A stretch of 64,000 bases of DNA from Bradyrhizobium sp. 132 (GTDB lineage Bacteria; Pseudomonadota; Alphaproteobacteria; Rhizobiales; Xanthobacteraceae). The stretch is taken from the NCBI RefSeq assembly GCF_023074185.1, contig NZ_JADPKY010000094.1:1-64000 (forward strand), given 5' to 3'. The translations under genes and the position numbers were made by a program. Shown piece after piece: positions 45,059 to 52,742 of this stretch. A model generated the notes under the pieces. It was not told the origin of the DNA and searched no databases. It was given only the letters and a program-made list of their open reading frames with translations. How positions within the stretch are numbered: position 1 is the stretch's first letter; every line of letters begins with the position of its first letter.

Positions 45059-46254
45059 TACTTCCCGACCACCTCCGGCACTTTCCCCGCCGGCGGGGTG
45101 TTGCGGCTGCGCTGGGTGCGCACGATGCCGTCGATGATGGTCATGCCGATGCCGGGGAGGTCGCCGAGCTGGATGCTGTCCAGAATGTTCTTGCCGGCCG
45201 AGTGCTGCGCCTTGTCCATGATCACGAAGTCGGCGGAACGGCCCACTTCGATGAGGCCGCAATCGAGCTCGCGCATACGCGCGGTGTTGCCGGTGGCGAG
45301 ACAAAAGGCGAGCTCGGCCGGCAAATCGCCGAGCGAGGACAGCATCGAGACCATGCGCAGAATGCCAAGCGGCTGCACGCCGGAGCCGGCCGGCGCGTCG
45401 GTGCCGAGGATGACGCGGTGCAAATCGTTCATCTCGCGCGCAATGCGCAGCGTGAACAGCGCCGAGCGCTCATTGCCGTTGTGCACCAGTTCGAGGCCGC
45501 GCTTGCAGCCCTCGCAGATGCAACGGATCTGGTCGTCGGGAAGGGCTGTGTGACCGCCATTGATATGGCCGACCACGTCGGTGTCGGCCTCCAGCACCAC
45601 GTCCTTGTCAATCAGGCCGGAGCCGGGGATCGAGGGGCCGCCGGTGTGGATCGTGCTCTGGATGCCGTATTTGCGGGCCCAGCCGACCATTTTTCGCGCG
45701 GTAGGGCCGTCCTTGACGCCGCCCAGGCCCACTTCGCCGAGCAGCTTGACGCCGGCTGCGGCCAGCTCCTTGAAATCCTCCTCGACCATCTCGCATTCGA
45801 TCACGGGCGCGCCGGCATGAACCTTCACGCCGCCAGGCCGCAGATTCCAGAATGCGCGCTGGGCGAAGATTGCCATCGCCTTCAGGCCGACGACGTCGCG
45901 CGGCCGGCCGGGCATATGCACTTCGCCGGCGGAAATCATCGTGGTGACGCCGCCATGCAAATTGCTGTCGATCCAGCCGATCTGGTTCTGGCGGGGCGTC
46001 CAGTCGCCTGCAACCGGGTGGACATGGCTGTCGATCAGTCCCGGCGCCACCGTGGTGCCGTTGGCCTCGACGATGGTGGTGGCGCCTTCGGTGTTGAGGT
46101 CTTTGAAGCGGCCGATCGCGGTGATCTTGCCGTTCTCGGCGACGATCGTGTCGCCGTCCAGGATCGGCTTTTCCAGCGCGCCGGACAGGATCAGGCCGAT
46201 ATTTCGGATCACGAGCTTCGAGGGTCCGGTGGCCTGGGGTGCGTCATGCGCCAT
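45058..46254 (-). CDS. Enamidase (nicotinate pathway amidohydrolase)
   Basis: A 398-residue metal-dependent amidohydrolase. Early it has LIDSHVHPV (metal His pair). Later come VGLGGVKDGP, VGHINGGHTA and LGTDAPAGSGVQPLG with the catalytic Asp. These blocks match enamidase of Eubacterium barkeri as I remember it, which hydrolyses 1,4,5,6-tetrahydro-6-oxonicotinate to 2-formylglutarate and ammonia. The reductase 8 kb away would supply its substrate. The start is MAHDAPQATG at 46254. Two inferred MarR sites lie upstream. Confidence 0.8.
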   Translation of the reverse strand: MAHDAPQATGPSKLVIRNIGLILSGALEKPILDGDTIVAENGKITAIGRFKDLNTEGATTIVEANGTTVAPGLIDSHVHPVAGDWTPRQNQIGWIDSNLHGGVTTMISAGEVHMPGRPRDVVGLKAMAIFAQRAFWNLRPGGVKVHAGAPVIECEMVEEDFKELAAAGVKLLGEVGLGGVKDGPTARKMVGWARKYGIQSTIHTGGPSIPGSGLIDKDVVLEADTDVVGHINGGHTALPDDQIRCICEGCKRGLELVHNGNERSALFTLRIAREMNDLHRVILGTDAPAGSGVQPLGILRMVSMLSSLGDLPAELAFCLATGNTARMRELDCGLIEVGRSADFVIMDKAQHSAGKNILDSIQLGDLPGIGMTIIDGIVRTQRSRNTPPAGKVPEVVGK

Positions 46255-46329
46255 GGAATGGGTCCTTATCCTTAACTGCAACGCTCTCGATCTTGGGCAG
46301 CCTTGACCGTGGGATCAAGTCGGATTATT

Positions 46330-46359
46330 CATTAGTGTACAAATGATCGTGTACAAACG
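46330..46359. promoter_or_regulatory. Double inferred MarR operator between enamidase and fpr
   Basis: Two overlapping copies occur: CATTAGTGTACAAATG (46330-46345) and TGATCGTGTACAAACG (46344-46359), offset by 14 bases. Both contain the core GTGTACAAA. They occupy the divergent spacer between the enamidase gene (minus) and the ferredoxin reductase gene (plus). Confidence 0.62.
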
Positions 46360-46410
46360 ACGCATAGCTGACCGCCTCGGAACCGCACGGAAGCGCCACG
46401 GAAGGGTGAG

Positions 46411-47184
46411 ATGAGCAATTTCAATCAGGAAAGCGTTTTGAGCGTCCACCACTGGACCGACACGCTGTTCTCTTTCAAGACCACGCGCAGCCCGACCTTC
46501 CGCTTCCGCAACGGCGAGTTCACCATGATCGGGCTCAAGGTCGGCGAGAAGTCGTTGCTGCGGGCCTACAGCGTCGCCAGCGCCAATTACGAGGATACGC
46601 TGGAGTTCTTCTCGATCAAGGTGGCGGACGGCCCGCTCACCTCGCGGCTTCAGCATCTGAAGGAAGGCGACGAGATCATCGTCAGCCGCAAGGCCACCGG
46701 CACGCTCGTGATCGACAATCTGGAGGAGGGACGAAACCTCTATTTGATCGGCACCGGCACGGGCCTCGCACCGTTCCTGAGCGTGATCAAGGATCCCGAG
46801 ACCTATGAGCGGTTCGAGAAAGTCGTGCTGCTGCACGGCTGCAGGCACGTGAAGGAGCTCGCCTATGGTGAGATGATCACCAAGACGCTGCCGAATGACG
46901 ATCTGATCGGCGAGTACATCCGCGCTCAGCTGATTTACTATCCGACCGTGACCCGCGACCCCTTCCGCAACCGCGGCCGCATCACGGACCTCATCACGTC
47001 AGGCAAGCTGTTCGCCGATATTGGCCTGCCGGCACTGGAAGCCGCCCACGACCGCGTCATGATCTGCGGCAGCCCGGCGCTGGTGGCGGATACCCGCGTG
47101 CTCCTTGGCGAGCGGGGCCTTGTCGAAGGCAATCACGGCGAGCCGGCCCAATTTGTGGTCGAAAAGGCCTTCGCCGAGCGCTAG
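46411..47184 (+). CDS. fpr: Ferredoxin--NADP reductase
   Basis: A 257-residue FNR of the bacterial Fpr type. FAD binding uses RAYSVAS, NADP binding uses GTGTGLAPF, and the C-terminal VEKAFAER is typical of subclass I enzymes. It moves electrons between NADPH and ferredoxin or flavodoxin. The divergent position to enamidase and the shared operator suggest a dedicated job of supplying reduced ferredoxin to 6-hydroxynicotinate reductase, although such enzymes also have general redox roles. Confidence 0.92.
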   Translation: MSNFNQESVLSVHHWTDTLFSFKTTRSPTFRFRNGEFTMIGLKVGEKSLLRAYSVASANYEDTLEFFSIKVADGPLTSRLQHLKEGDEIIVSRKATGTLVIDNLEEGRNLYLIGTGTGLAPFLSVIKDPETYERFEKVVLLHGCRHVKELAYGEMITKTLPNDDLIGEYIRAQLIYYPTVTRDPFRNRGRITDLITSGKLFADIGLPALEAAHDRVMICGSPALVADTRVLLGERGLVEGNHGEPAQFVVEKAFAER

Positions 47185-47263
47185 GCCCGGGATTGTCTCG
47201 CAATAAGACCGTAGTTCCGCCGCCGGGAGCCCGTTGCGGCGCCGATTCGGCACGCGATACACT

Positions 47264-47290
47264 GTGGGAACGAATCAGCGGAGTTCCCAC
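47264..47290 (+). promoter_or_regulatory. Perfect inverted repeat directly before a start codon
   Basis: GTGGGAAC (47264-47271) and GTTCCCAC (47283-47290) form an 8-bp perfect stem with an 11-base loop. The right arm touches the ATG at 47291. The only ribosome-binding sequence (GGAG, 47280-47283) lies in the loop, so folding could control translation. The repeat could equally be a protein operator. Confidence 0.5.
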
Positions 47291-47617
47291 ATGGTTGCGG
47301 ACAGCGACAGCAACATTGCCTGGCACCGGGTTCAATTGAAGAAGAATCGCGCCGAGCTGAAGGCGCTCGAGACCGCGCGCTTCACGATGGGCGAGATCGC
47401 AGCCTCGAAGCGGAGCGGCCAGACTCAGAAGGCGATTGGGGAACTCAAGCGCAAGATCGCACAATCCGAGCGCGCGGTCGCCGATCACGACAAGCGCACG
47501 CGCCGTCCGCTCACCACCGATCTGCAAAGCCTCAGCAACGGCAGCTGGAGCAATTGGGACGCCTACTCCAATCAGCGGCAGCGCAAGGCTGGGCCGCGCT
47601 CGCCGGAACGACGATAG
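47291..47617 (+). CDS. Hypothetical coiled-coil protein
   Basis: A 108-residue, highly charged, soluble protein. Residues 10-75 are predicted helical with a coiled-coil look (RVQLKKNRAELKALETARF and following). The C-terminus is Ser/Asn-rich, then basic. I do not recognise a domain. It is probably a small conserved alphaproteobacterial protein. It is 106 bases after fpr and preceded by the hairpin at 47264-47290. Confidence 0.65.
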   Translation: MVADSDSNIAWHRVQLKKNRAELKALETARFTMGEIAASKRSGQTQKAIGELKRKIAQSERAVADHDKRTRRPLTTDLQSLSNGSWSNWDAYSNQRQRKAGPRSPERR

Positions 47618-47926
47618 GCTTTTCGTCCCCGTTCCATCTATAAGGACAAGCTGGTCTCGGTTCCGCCCTCTGTCCGGGCGGTGCGATCTTGCAGGCTCGT
47701 TGCCGCAGATTGCCGCATCTCCAGTCGATCGGCCAACTCCCGCTCTAACTAAGTCTCGCCCGGAGCAGGTCCGACCGGCTCGACATGTCGTCGCGCGCGG
47801 CGGTTAAGGATCTGGCGTTCCCTTGCCGGATTTCCTTGCCGGATCGTAACGCGATGTCATGCATTCGACAGGAACGGCTAGCGGCGGCCTCTGTTGTTAC
47901 GACATCACGAATGCAGGAAGCCGACG
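47618..47926 (+). promoter_or_regulatory. Intergenic region with candidate EcfG-type promoter
   Basis: 309 bases without a gene. GGAAC (47871-47875), 16 bases, then TGTT (47892-47895) resembles the alphaproteobacterial general-stress sigma EcfG promoter (GGAAC-N16/17-CGTT) with one mismatch. It is placed about 31 bases before the first of three small-protein genes. A direct repeat CTTGCCGGAT occurs twice near 47822-47844. Confidence 0.45.
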
Positions 47927-48154
47927 ATGAGCAACAAGCAACCCAAGCTCTACACCCCGAGCGAGAAAGACATCCACGAAAATCCCCTGATCGGCGCATC
48001 CAAGGGTGTGACCATGGCTGGCGCGTCGGCTGAGGATTTCGAGGAGATCATAGGCGAGAACACGATCCAGGGTGATCTCGAAAATGACGTCAACGCGGTC
48101 GGCGGCATCGACAAGAACGTCGCGCGCGGCGGTTCCCATCGGCCTCGTCGCTGA
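47927..48154 (+). CDS. Small hydrophilic protein 1 of a three-gene set
   Basis: A 75-residue acidic, hydrophilic protein (MSNKQPKLYTPSEKDIHENP..., ending HRPRR). GGAAG precedes the ATG. No domain, no Cys, low hydrophobicity. The residue composition suggests an intrinsically disordered or stress-related protein. It is followed at 14 bases by the second small gene. Confidence 0.68.
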   Translation: MSNKQPKLYTPSEKDIHENPLIGASKGVTMAGASAEDFEEIIGENTIQGDLENDVNAVGGIDKNVARGGSHRPRR

Positions 48155-48168
48155 CGACTGGAGGTACT

Positions 48169-48432
48169 ATGCAAGGCAACAAGACGCATGAGCAGCAGCT
48201 GCGCATTCTCGAACGGAAGCCGGACGTTCCAGATCAGCGTGAGCTCGACAAGGCGATCGGCCAGAACCCCGAAAATAACGCCGTCCATCACGTCAATCGG
48301 CAAGCGCGACAGAGCGAGTTCCCGGTGAGCCGGGGTGGTCTCAACCAGGAGAGCGACCACAACAAGCACAACGATGCCGGCCAGAGCGGCCACAAGCCAC
48401 CGAAGCCGACACCGGCACAAGAGAAGCACTGA
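48169..48432 (+). CDS. Small hydrophilic protein 2 of a three-gene set
   Basis: An 87-residue protein rich in Gln, Asn, His and Lys (MQGNKTHEQQLRILERKPDV...). CTGGAGGTACT gives a strong ribosome-binding site. The C-terminal half looks disordered (NKHNDAGQSGHKPPKP). Some alphaproteobacterial stress-regulon proteins start with a similar NKTHEQQLRILERK segment. Function unknown. Confidence 0.68.
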   Translation: MQGNKTHEQQLRILERKPDVPDQRELDKAIGQNPENNAVHHVNRQARQSEFPVSRGGLNQESDHNKHNDAGQSGHKPPKPTPAQEKH

Positions 48433-48457
48433 ACGCAAGACGCAAGAGGAGAGACCG

Positions 48458-48709
48458 ATGCCAGGTGGGCATGGCAGCAAGACGCATTTCAGATCGGGCA
48501 TGCATGGCAAGGGCGACGGCACGGGTGCCTTGACCGAAGTTCCGAAGGACAAGATCGGCGACAACGTGGTGCTATCCAACCGCGACAAGGCACAGCACTC
48601 GGACATTCGCGGCATGGACGGTAAGTCCATCCAGACCGAACAATATCAGGATCACTCGGCCAACCGGCTCGCGGGCGAGGATGAGGATAAAGAGGGCGAG
48701 GAGCCCTAA
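48458..48709 (+). CDS. Small hydrophilic protein 3 of a three-gene set
   Basis: An 83-residue polar protein (MPGGHGSKTHFRSGMHGKGD...) with Gly/His-rich N-terminus and acidic tail (EDEDKEGEEP). AGAGGAGA precedes the ATG. The set ends at a strong terminator (48736-48766). The three genes probably share one mRNA and a stress-related promoter. Confidence 0.68.
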   Translation: MPGGHGSKTHFRSGMHGKGDGTGALTEVPKDKIGDNVVLSNRDKAQHSDIRGMDGKSIQTEQYQDHSANRLAGEDEDKEGEEP

Positions 48710-48735
48710 GCGAGACATTCCTCCCGAGCAACTTG

Positions 48736-48766
48736 CGGACCGGTTTTTCAACCGGTCCGTTTTTTT
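48736..48766 (+). terminator. Strong intrinsic terminator, also covering the DUF763 stop codon
   Basis: A perfect 10-bp stem (48736-48745/48750-48759; CGGACCGGTT arms), a loop TTTC and then seven T. It ends the three-small-gene transcript. The stop codon of the convergent DUF763 gene (48748-48750) lies inside the hairpin, so the minus-strand transcript also passes through the stem and may use it. Confidence 0.88.
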
Positions 48767-49998
48767 GTCGATGCCAGGTCGCGTTCCCAGCCGAACACGG
48801 AACGGCCGTCGAGATCGGGCGAGGCCGCACGCTCTCCGGCGATATAGGCTTCGACCGATGGCCCGCTTGCGGTGCGCTCCAGCCGCCGCGCTTGGTCGTC
48901 GAGGCGGTTGATCGCCTGCATCTCTTCCTCGCGTCCGAGCTTTGCGTTCTGGATCGCACCTTTCAGCACGCGAATGGTCTCGTCGTAGATCTTGATCGGG
49001 ACAGGGTAGGGATGCCGGTCCTTGCCGCCATGGGCGAGCGAGAAGCGCGCAGGGTCGTTGAAGCGATAAGGCGCGCCGTGCACCACCTCGGCCACCATCG
49101 CTAGCGAGCGCACGGTACGTGCGCCGACGCCGGGCGTCAGCAGCAGCTCCGGAAAATCGACCGGGCCGCGCTCGGCGGCGGCTGCGAGTGTGCCGTGCAG
49201 GCGGCGCGCGAACACGTCCTTCGGCCGCACGTCGTGGTGGGCTGGCATGATCAGGTGCGGCAGCATGGCTTGCGCCGGCTCGGACGCGGTCCCGGTGAGT
49301 CGCTCGAATTCGCAGACGATGCGATCCGGGCCGAGATCGCTCAGGAGTTCGAGCTGCGCAGTGCGCGAGACATCGGCGCGATGGTCGGTGAGATTAACGA
49401 TTTCGCCTTGCAGCGGCCCGTCGATCGCGCTGTGCGGCGTGTCGACAAAACTCTTCAACGCCTCGGAATGCCAGTGATAGCGGCGGGCCTGCCGCGTGTC
49501 GCCGTTCATGCCCTGCTGCACCACGGTCCATTTGGCATCGGCGGTGACGAAGAAGCCGTGCAGATAAAGGTCGAATCCGTCCTGGACCGCGGCGCTGTCA
49601 ACCTTCGCCACGAGGCGACTCGCACGCGTGAGTTTCGCGCCGTCGAAGCCGACGCGGTCGCCGAGCTGCAACAGCTCGTCCGGCGTCTTGCGCGAATGCT
49701 GGCCGCGACCGCCGCAGACATAGATGCCGAGTTCGTCCTGAAGCGGTCCGAGTCCGCGCTTCAATGCGCCGATCACCGAGGTCGTGATGCCCGAGGAGTG
49801 CCAGTCCATTCCCATCACGGCACCAAACGACTGGAACCAGAACGGATGCGAGAGCCGTTGGAGGAATGCGTCACGGCCATAATGATGCACGATCGCCTGA
49901 GTCACGATCGCGCCCAGTGAGGCCATGCGGCTCGCAAGCCACGGCGGAACCCGTCCGTTGTGAAGAGGAAGATCAGCGCTGCCGGTACGTCGAGTCAT
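48748..49998 (-). CDS. DUF763 domain-containing protein
   Basis: A 416-residue protein of the DUF763 family, starting MTRRTGSADLPLHNGRVPPW. The central block VVQQGMNGDTRQARRYHWHS and the segment LLLTPGVGARTVRSLA, which looks like a helix-hairpin-helix DNA-binding element, are typical. Function is not established, but a DNA-related enzymatic role has been suspected from the HhH-like segment and conserved charged residues. It is a single gene converging on the small-protein operon. Confidence 0.82.
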   Translation of the reverse strand: MTRRTGSADLPLHNGRVPPWLASRMASLGAIVTQAIVHHYGRDAFLQRLSHPFWFQSFGAVMGMDWHSSGITTSVIGALKRGLGPLQDELGIYVCGGRGQHSRKTPDELLQLGDRVGFDGAKLTRASRLVAKVDSAAVQDGFDLYLHGFFVTADAKWTVVQQGMNGDTRQARRYHWHSEALKSFVDTPHSAIDGPLQGEIVNLTDHRADVSRTAQLELLSDLGPDRIVCEFERLTGTASEPAQAMLPHLIMPAHHDVRPKDVFARRLHGTLAAAAERGPVDFPELLLTPGVGARTVRSLAMVAEVVHGAPYRFNDPARFSLAHGGKDRHPYPVPIKIYDETIRVLKGAIQNAKLGREEEMQAINRLDDQARRLERTASGPSVEAYIAGERAASPDLDGRSVFGWERDLASTKKRTG

Positions 49999-50089
49999 GA
50001 TTGCCTAGAAATAGCCCAGTTCGGTGACGCTTGCACCTAACCCGACTTCGCGCGCGAACCCGCGCTAAGGGATGCTGCATTGCATTGAG

Positions 50090-50890
50090 CTATTGGCGCG
50101 TGGCCTTCGTGGCGCCGCGCAAGCCTGCCTGCTGCTGAATCGTGTCGAGCGCGCCGGACGACTGCTCGTCCGTCACGAAGCGGTTGAGCAGAGGCAGCGC
50201 CTCCTCGCGTCCTTTGGGGATCGCGATGGCCATATGCTCGGCGCCCCAATTGCCGTCGAGGATTTTCGCGCCCGGCATCTGATCGGAGAACTCGAACAGC
50301 GTGGGCTTGTTGGTGGCGTAGAGATCGATCTCGCCGCGGCCGAACATGGCGATGGCAACCTTGACGCTTTCAGCGGCAACGATGGTCGCGTTCTTGAATT
50401 TCGCCGGCAGCGTGCGCTCGGAGGTCGAGCCTTTGGTGACGCCGATCTTCACGCCTGGCTTGTCGATATCCTCGACCTTGCCGATCGGCGAGTTCGCCGG
50501 CACCAAGAAACCGAGTTCGATCGCCAGCACGGGCTGGCTGAAGCTGACCTCGTTGGCGCGGGCCGGCGTGGCATTGGTCACGGTGAAGTCGACCTGGCCG
50601 TCATGGATCGCGGTGACGATGTCGGCAACGCGCTGGAACCTGACATAGTCGATGGGAACGCCGAGCCGTTTTGCCAGCTTGCCGCCGAGATCGTAGGCGA
50701 GGCCGTGCGACGTGCCGGCCGCGTCTGTTACCATCGAGGTCGGGCTGCCCGGATAGATGCCGACGCGCAACGTTCCGGTGGGTGCCAGTAGTTTTGCTTC
50801 ACCGTCGGCGTGCGCAGGCGCGCCGAGCAGGCTGATGATAGTAACCGCGAGCAAGGCTGAGCGGGCAAGGTGTCCGGACGAGGTCCTCAT
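50090..50890 (-). CDS. Amino-acid-type ABC periplasmic binding protein (SBP family 3)
   Basis: A 266-residue secreted receptor with a signal peptide ending at about ALLAVTIISLLGAPAHA. The mature part has GTLRVGIYPGSPTSM, YDLGGKLAKRLGVP and VGVTKGST-like features of family 3 solute-binding proteins. It is 14 bases after the TctC-type gene and so in the same transcript. No permease is nearby. It could act as the receptor for a transporter encoded elsewhere. Confidence 0.85.
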   Translation of the reverse strand: MRTSSGHLARSALLAVTIISLLGAPAHADGEAKLLAPTGTLRVGIYPGSPTSMVTDAAGTSHGLAYDLGGKLAKRLGVPIDYVRFQRVADIVTAIHDGQVDFTVTNATPARANEVSFSQPVLAIELGFLVPANSPIGKVEDIDKPGVKIGVTKGSTSERTLPAKFKNATIVAAESVKVAIAMFGRGEIDLYATNKPTLFEFSDQMPGAKILDGNWGAEHMAIAIPKGREEALPLLNRFVTDEQSSGALDTIQQQAGLRGATKATRQ

Positions 50891-50904
50891 GTGATGAGCC
50901 CGCC

Positions 50905-51885
50905 TCACTGCGCGCGAATGTCGGCGGCCTTCAGCACCGGCTCCCATTTGGTTGCCTCGGCGTGCATGTAGGCGTCGAAATCCTTGGACGAGGAGCCGAC
51001 CGGGGCAGCGCCGATCTTGCCGAGCGTCGACAGCACGTTCGCATCCTGCAGCGCCGCCTTCAGATCGGTCTCGAGCTTCGCCACGATCTCCGGCGGCATT
51101 TTTGCCGGGCCAAGAACGCCCCACCAGACCGAGACATCGTAACCGGATACGCCGGACTCGGCGACAGTCGGAACATTGGGGAGCGCCTTGGAGCGTTCCG
51201 CCGAGGTCACCGCGAGCGCGCGCACCGGGCCGCCTTCGAGCTGGGCGATGGCTTCCGCAAGCGGATTGATACTGAGCGGGATGTCGCCGGCGATCACTGC
51301 GGTCAGCGCGGGCGCGCCGCCCTTGTAGGGGATCGCGACGATCTTGGTGCCGGACATGTGTTTCAACAGCTCACCGGCGAGATGCGCCGAGGTGCCGTTG
51401 CCGGACATGCCGTAGGAGAGCTTGTCCGGCTCCTTCTTCGCTGCAGCGAGGAGATCACCGAGCGTCTTGTAGGGGCTGTCCTTGGCGACGACGATCGCGA
51501 GCGGCGAGGAGGCGACCTCGGTGATCGCGGTGAAGTCCTTGAACGTGTCGTAAGGCACGCTCGGATAGATGAACTGGTTGAGCGGATGGCCACTCGCGAC
51601 CAGGATCAGCGTGTAGCCGTCAGGCGCGGCCTGCGTCAGTGCCTGCGAGGCGACGATGCCGCCGGCGCCGGGGCGATTGTCGACCACAGGCTGTTGGCCC
51701 CAGGTCTTCGCCAGCGCCTGGCTCAGCGTGCGCGCGAGCACGTCGACCGCGCCGCCGGCCGCGTAAGGGACGAGGATGTGAACCGGCTTGCTCGGATAAT
51801 TGTCAGCCGCCTGCGCGGCGCCGCCCGCCAGCAGCAGACCGGCACCCAGCATCAAGCCGCCGATCTTCTTGTTCAAACCCAGCAT
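50905..51885 (-). CDS. Tripartite tricarboxylate transporter receptor (TctC/Bug family)
   Basis: A 326-residue periplasmic Bug-type receptor. A signal peptide of about 25 residues ends at AAQAA, followed by DNYPSKPVHILVPYAAGGAVD, the hallmark of the family. The start at 51885 has GGAG upstream. An in-frame ATG at 51900 is a possible alternative. It is divergent from tetR across the operator region, so it probably belongs to the same regulon and binds the aromatic acid or another pathway substrate. No TctA/TctB membrane genes are present. Confidence 0.88.
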   Translation of the reverse strand: MLGLNKKIGGLMLGAGLLLAGGAAQAADNYPSKPVHILVPYAAGGAVDVLARTLSQALAKTWGQQPVVDNRPGAGGIVASQALTQAAPDGYTLILVASGHPLNQFIYPSVPYDTFKDFTAITEVASSPLAIVVAKDSPYKTLGDLLAAAKKEPDKLSYGMSGNGTSAHLAGELLKHMSGTKIVAIPYKGGAPALTAVIAGDIPLSINPLAEAIAQLEGGPVRALAVTSAERSKALPNVPTVAESGVSGYDVSVWWGVLGPAKMPPEIVAKLETDLKAALQDANVLSTLGKIGAAPVGSSSKDFDAYMHAEATKWEPVLKAADIRAQ

Positions 51886-51963
51886 TTTCCAGCACTCCAT
51901 TGCGGGCCTTCGCGCGCTGACCGTCGCTCTTTCGAGCCGTCCGGACGCTGCCCATGGTTCTTG

Positions 51964-51998
51964 TTGACGAGACCTGATCTTTTGTACGATAGTACAAA
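51964..51998 (+). promoter_or_regulatory. Autoregulatory promoter-operator of tetR
   Basis: TTGACG (51964-51969) is a -35 box. The perfect inverted repeat TTTGTACGATAGTACAAA (51981-51998) covers the -10 region, with GATAGT (51988-51993) the best -10 match. The repeat ends 4 bases before the tetR ATG. The same design is found at 31026-31060. Its location between divergent genes could control the TctC-type gene too. Confidence 0.75.
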
Positions 51999-52002
51999 TC
52001 AC

Positions 52003-52713
52003 ATGGTACGCAAGCCCACCAGCAAGGAAACGGCCCGCAAGCCGAACATGCGCGAGGCGATCCTCGCCGCGGCCGAGGAGCTGTTCGCCACCAACGGCTT
52101 CAATGCCGTATCGGTGCGCGATATCGCACAGGCCGCCGGCGCCAATCCCGGCAGCGTCACCTATCATTTCAAGACCAAGGACGGCCTGCTGCTGGAGATC
52201 TACCGGCGCCATTGCGGGCCGATGAATTTGCGTCGTTCCGAGCTGCTCGCAGCCGCCAGGCGCGTGCGCGATCTCCAGGATCGGCTGGAAGCGGTGGTGC
52301 GGGCCTATGTCGCGCCGGCCTTCACCTCGGGCAGCGATCTCGCCGGGGGCGGGGCGCGGTTCACGCGGCTTCGCGCGGTGATGTCTGCGGAGGGCAACGA
52401 GGTCACGCGCAAAATCATCGCGCAGACTTTCGACGACACCAGCCACGCCTTCATCGATGCGATCCACGACAGCCTGCCGCACCTTCCGCGCACCGACATC
52501 GTCTGGCGCAGCCACTTCCTGCTCGGCGCGCTCTATTACTCGCTGGTGACGCCGGATCGCGTCTCGCGCCTGTCGCGCGGCGAGGCCGACGGCAACGATG
52601 CCGCCAGCGCCATCGAGCAATTGGTGCAGGCCACGGTGGCCGCGTTCCAGGCGCCGGCGCTCGATCAGGCCGCGCCGGCACGGCGACGACCGGTCGTCAG
52701 CAGCAAGACTTGA
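52003..52713 (+). CDS. TetR-family regulator of the aromatic-acid operon (inferred)
   Basis: A 236-residue TetR protein. The N-terminal helix-turn-helix (about residues 15-60) includes AAEELFATNGFNAVSVRDIA and GANPGSVTYHFKTKDGLL. The C-terminal about 170 residues form the ligand domain. The ATG at 52003 has no ribosome-binding site and lies 4 bases from the operator. With the -10 at 51988 the transcript may begin at or next to the ATG. It is followed 29 bases later by the lactonase-like gene, so it is cotranscribed with the pathway that it probably represses. Confidence 0.88.
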   Translation: MVRKPTSKETARKPNMREAILAAAEELFATNGFNAVSVRDIAQAAGANPGSVTYHFKTKDGLLLEIYRRHCGPMNLRRSELLAAARRVRDLQDRLEAVVRAYVAPAFTSGSDLAGGGARFTRLRAVMSAEGNEVTRKIIAQTFDDTSHAFIDAIHDSLPHLPRTDIVWRSHFLLGALYYSLVTPDRVSRLSRGEADGNDAASAIEQLVQATVAAFQAPALDQAAPARRRPVVSSKT

Positions 52714-52742
52714 AGACGCGGTCTCGTTCGGCGGTTTATCTG

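Noticed and set aside
50962..52002. A 347-codon N-terminal extension of the TetR protein
   Set aside because: The extension lies antisense to the TctC receptor and has shadow composition. The TetR HTH starts right after the ATG at 52003.
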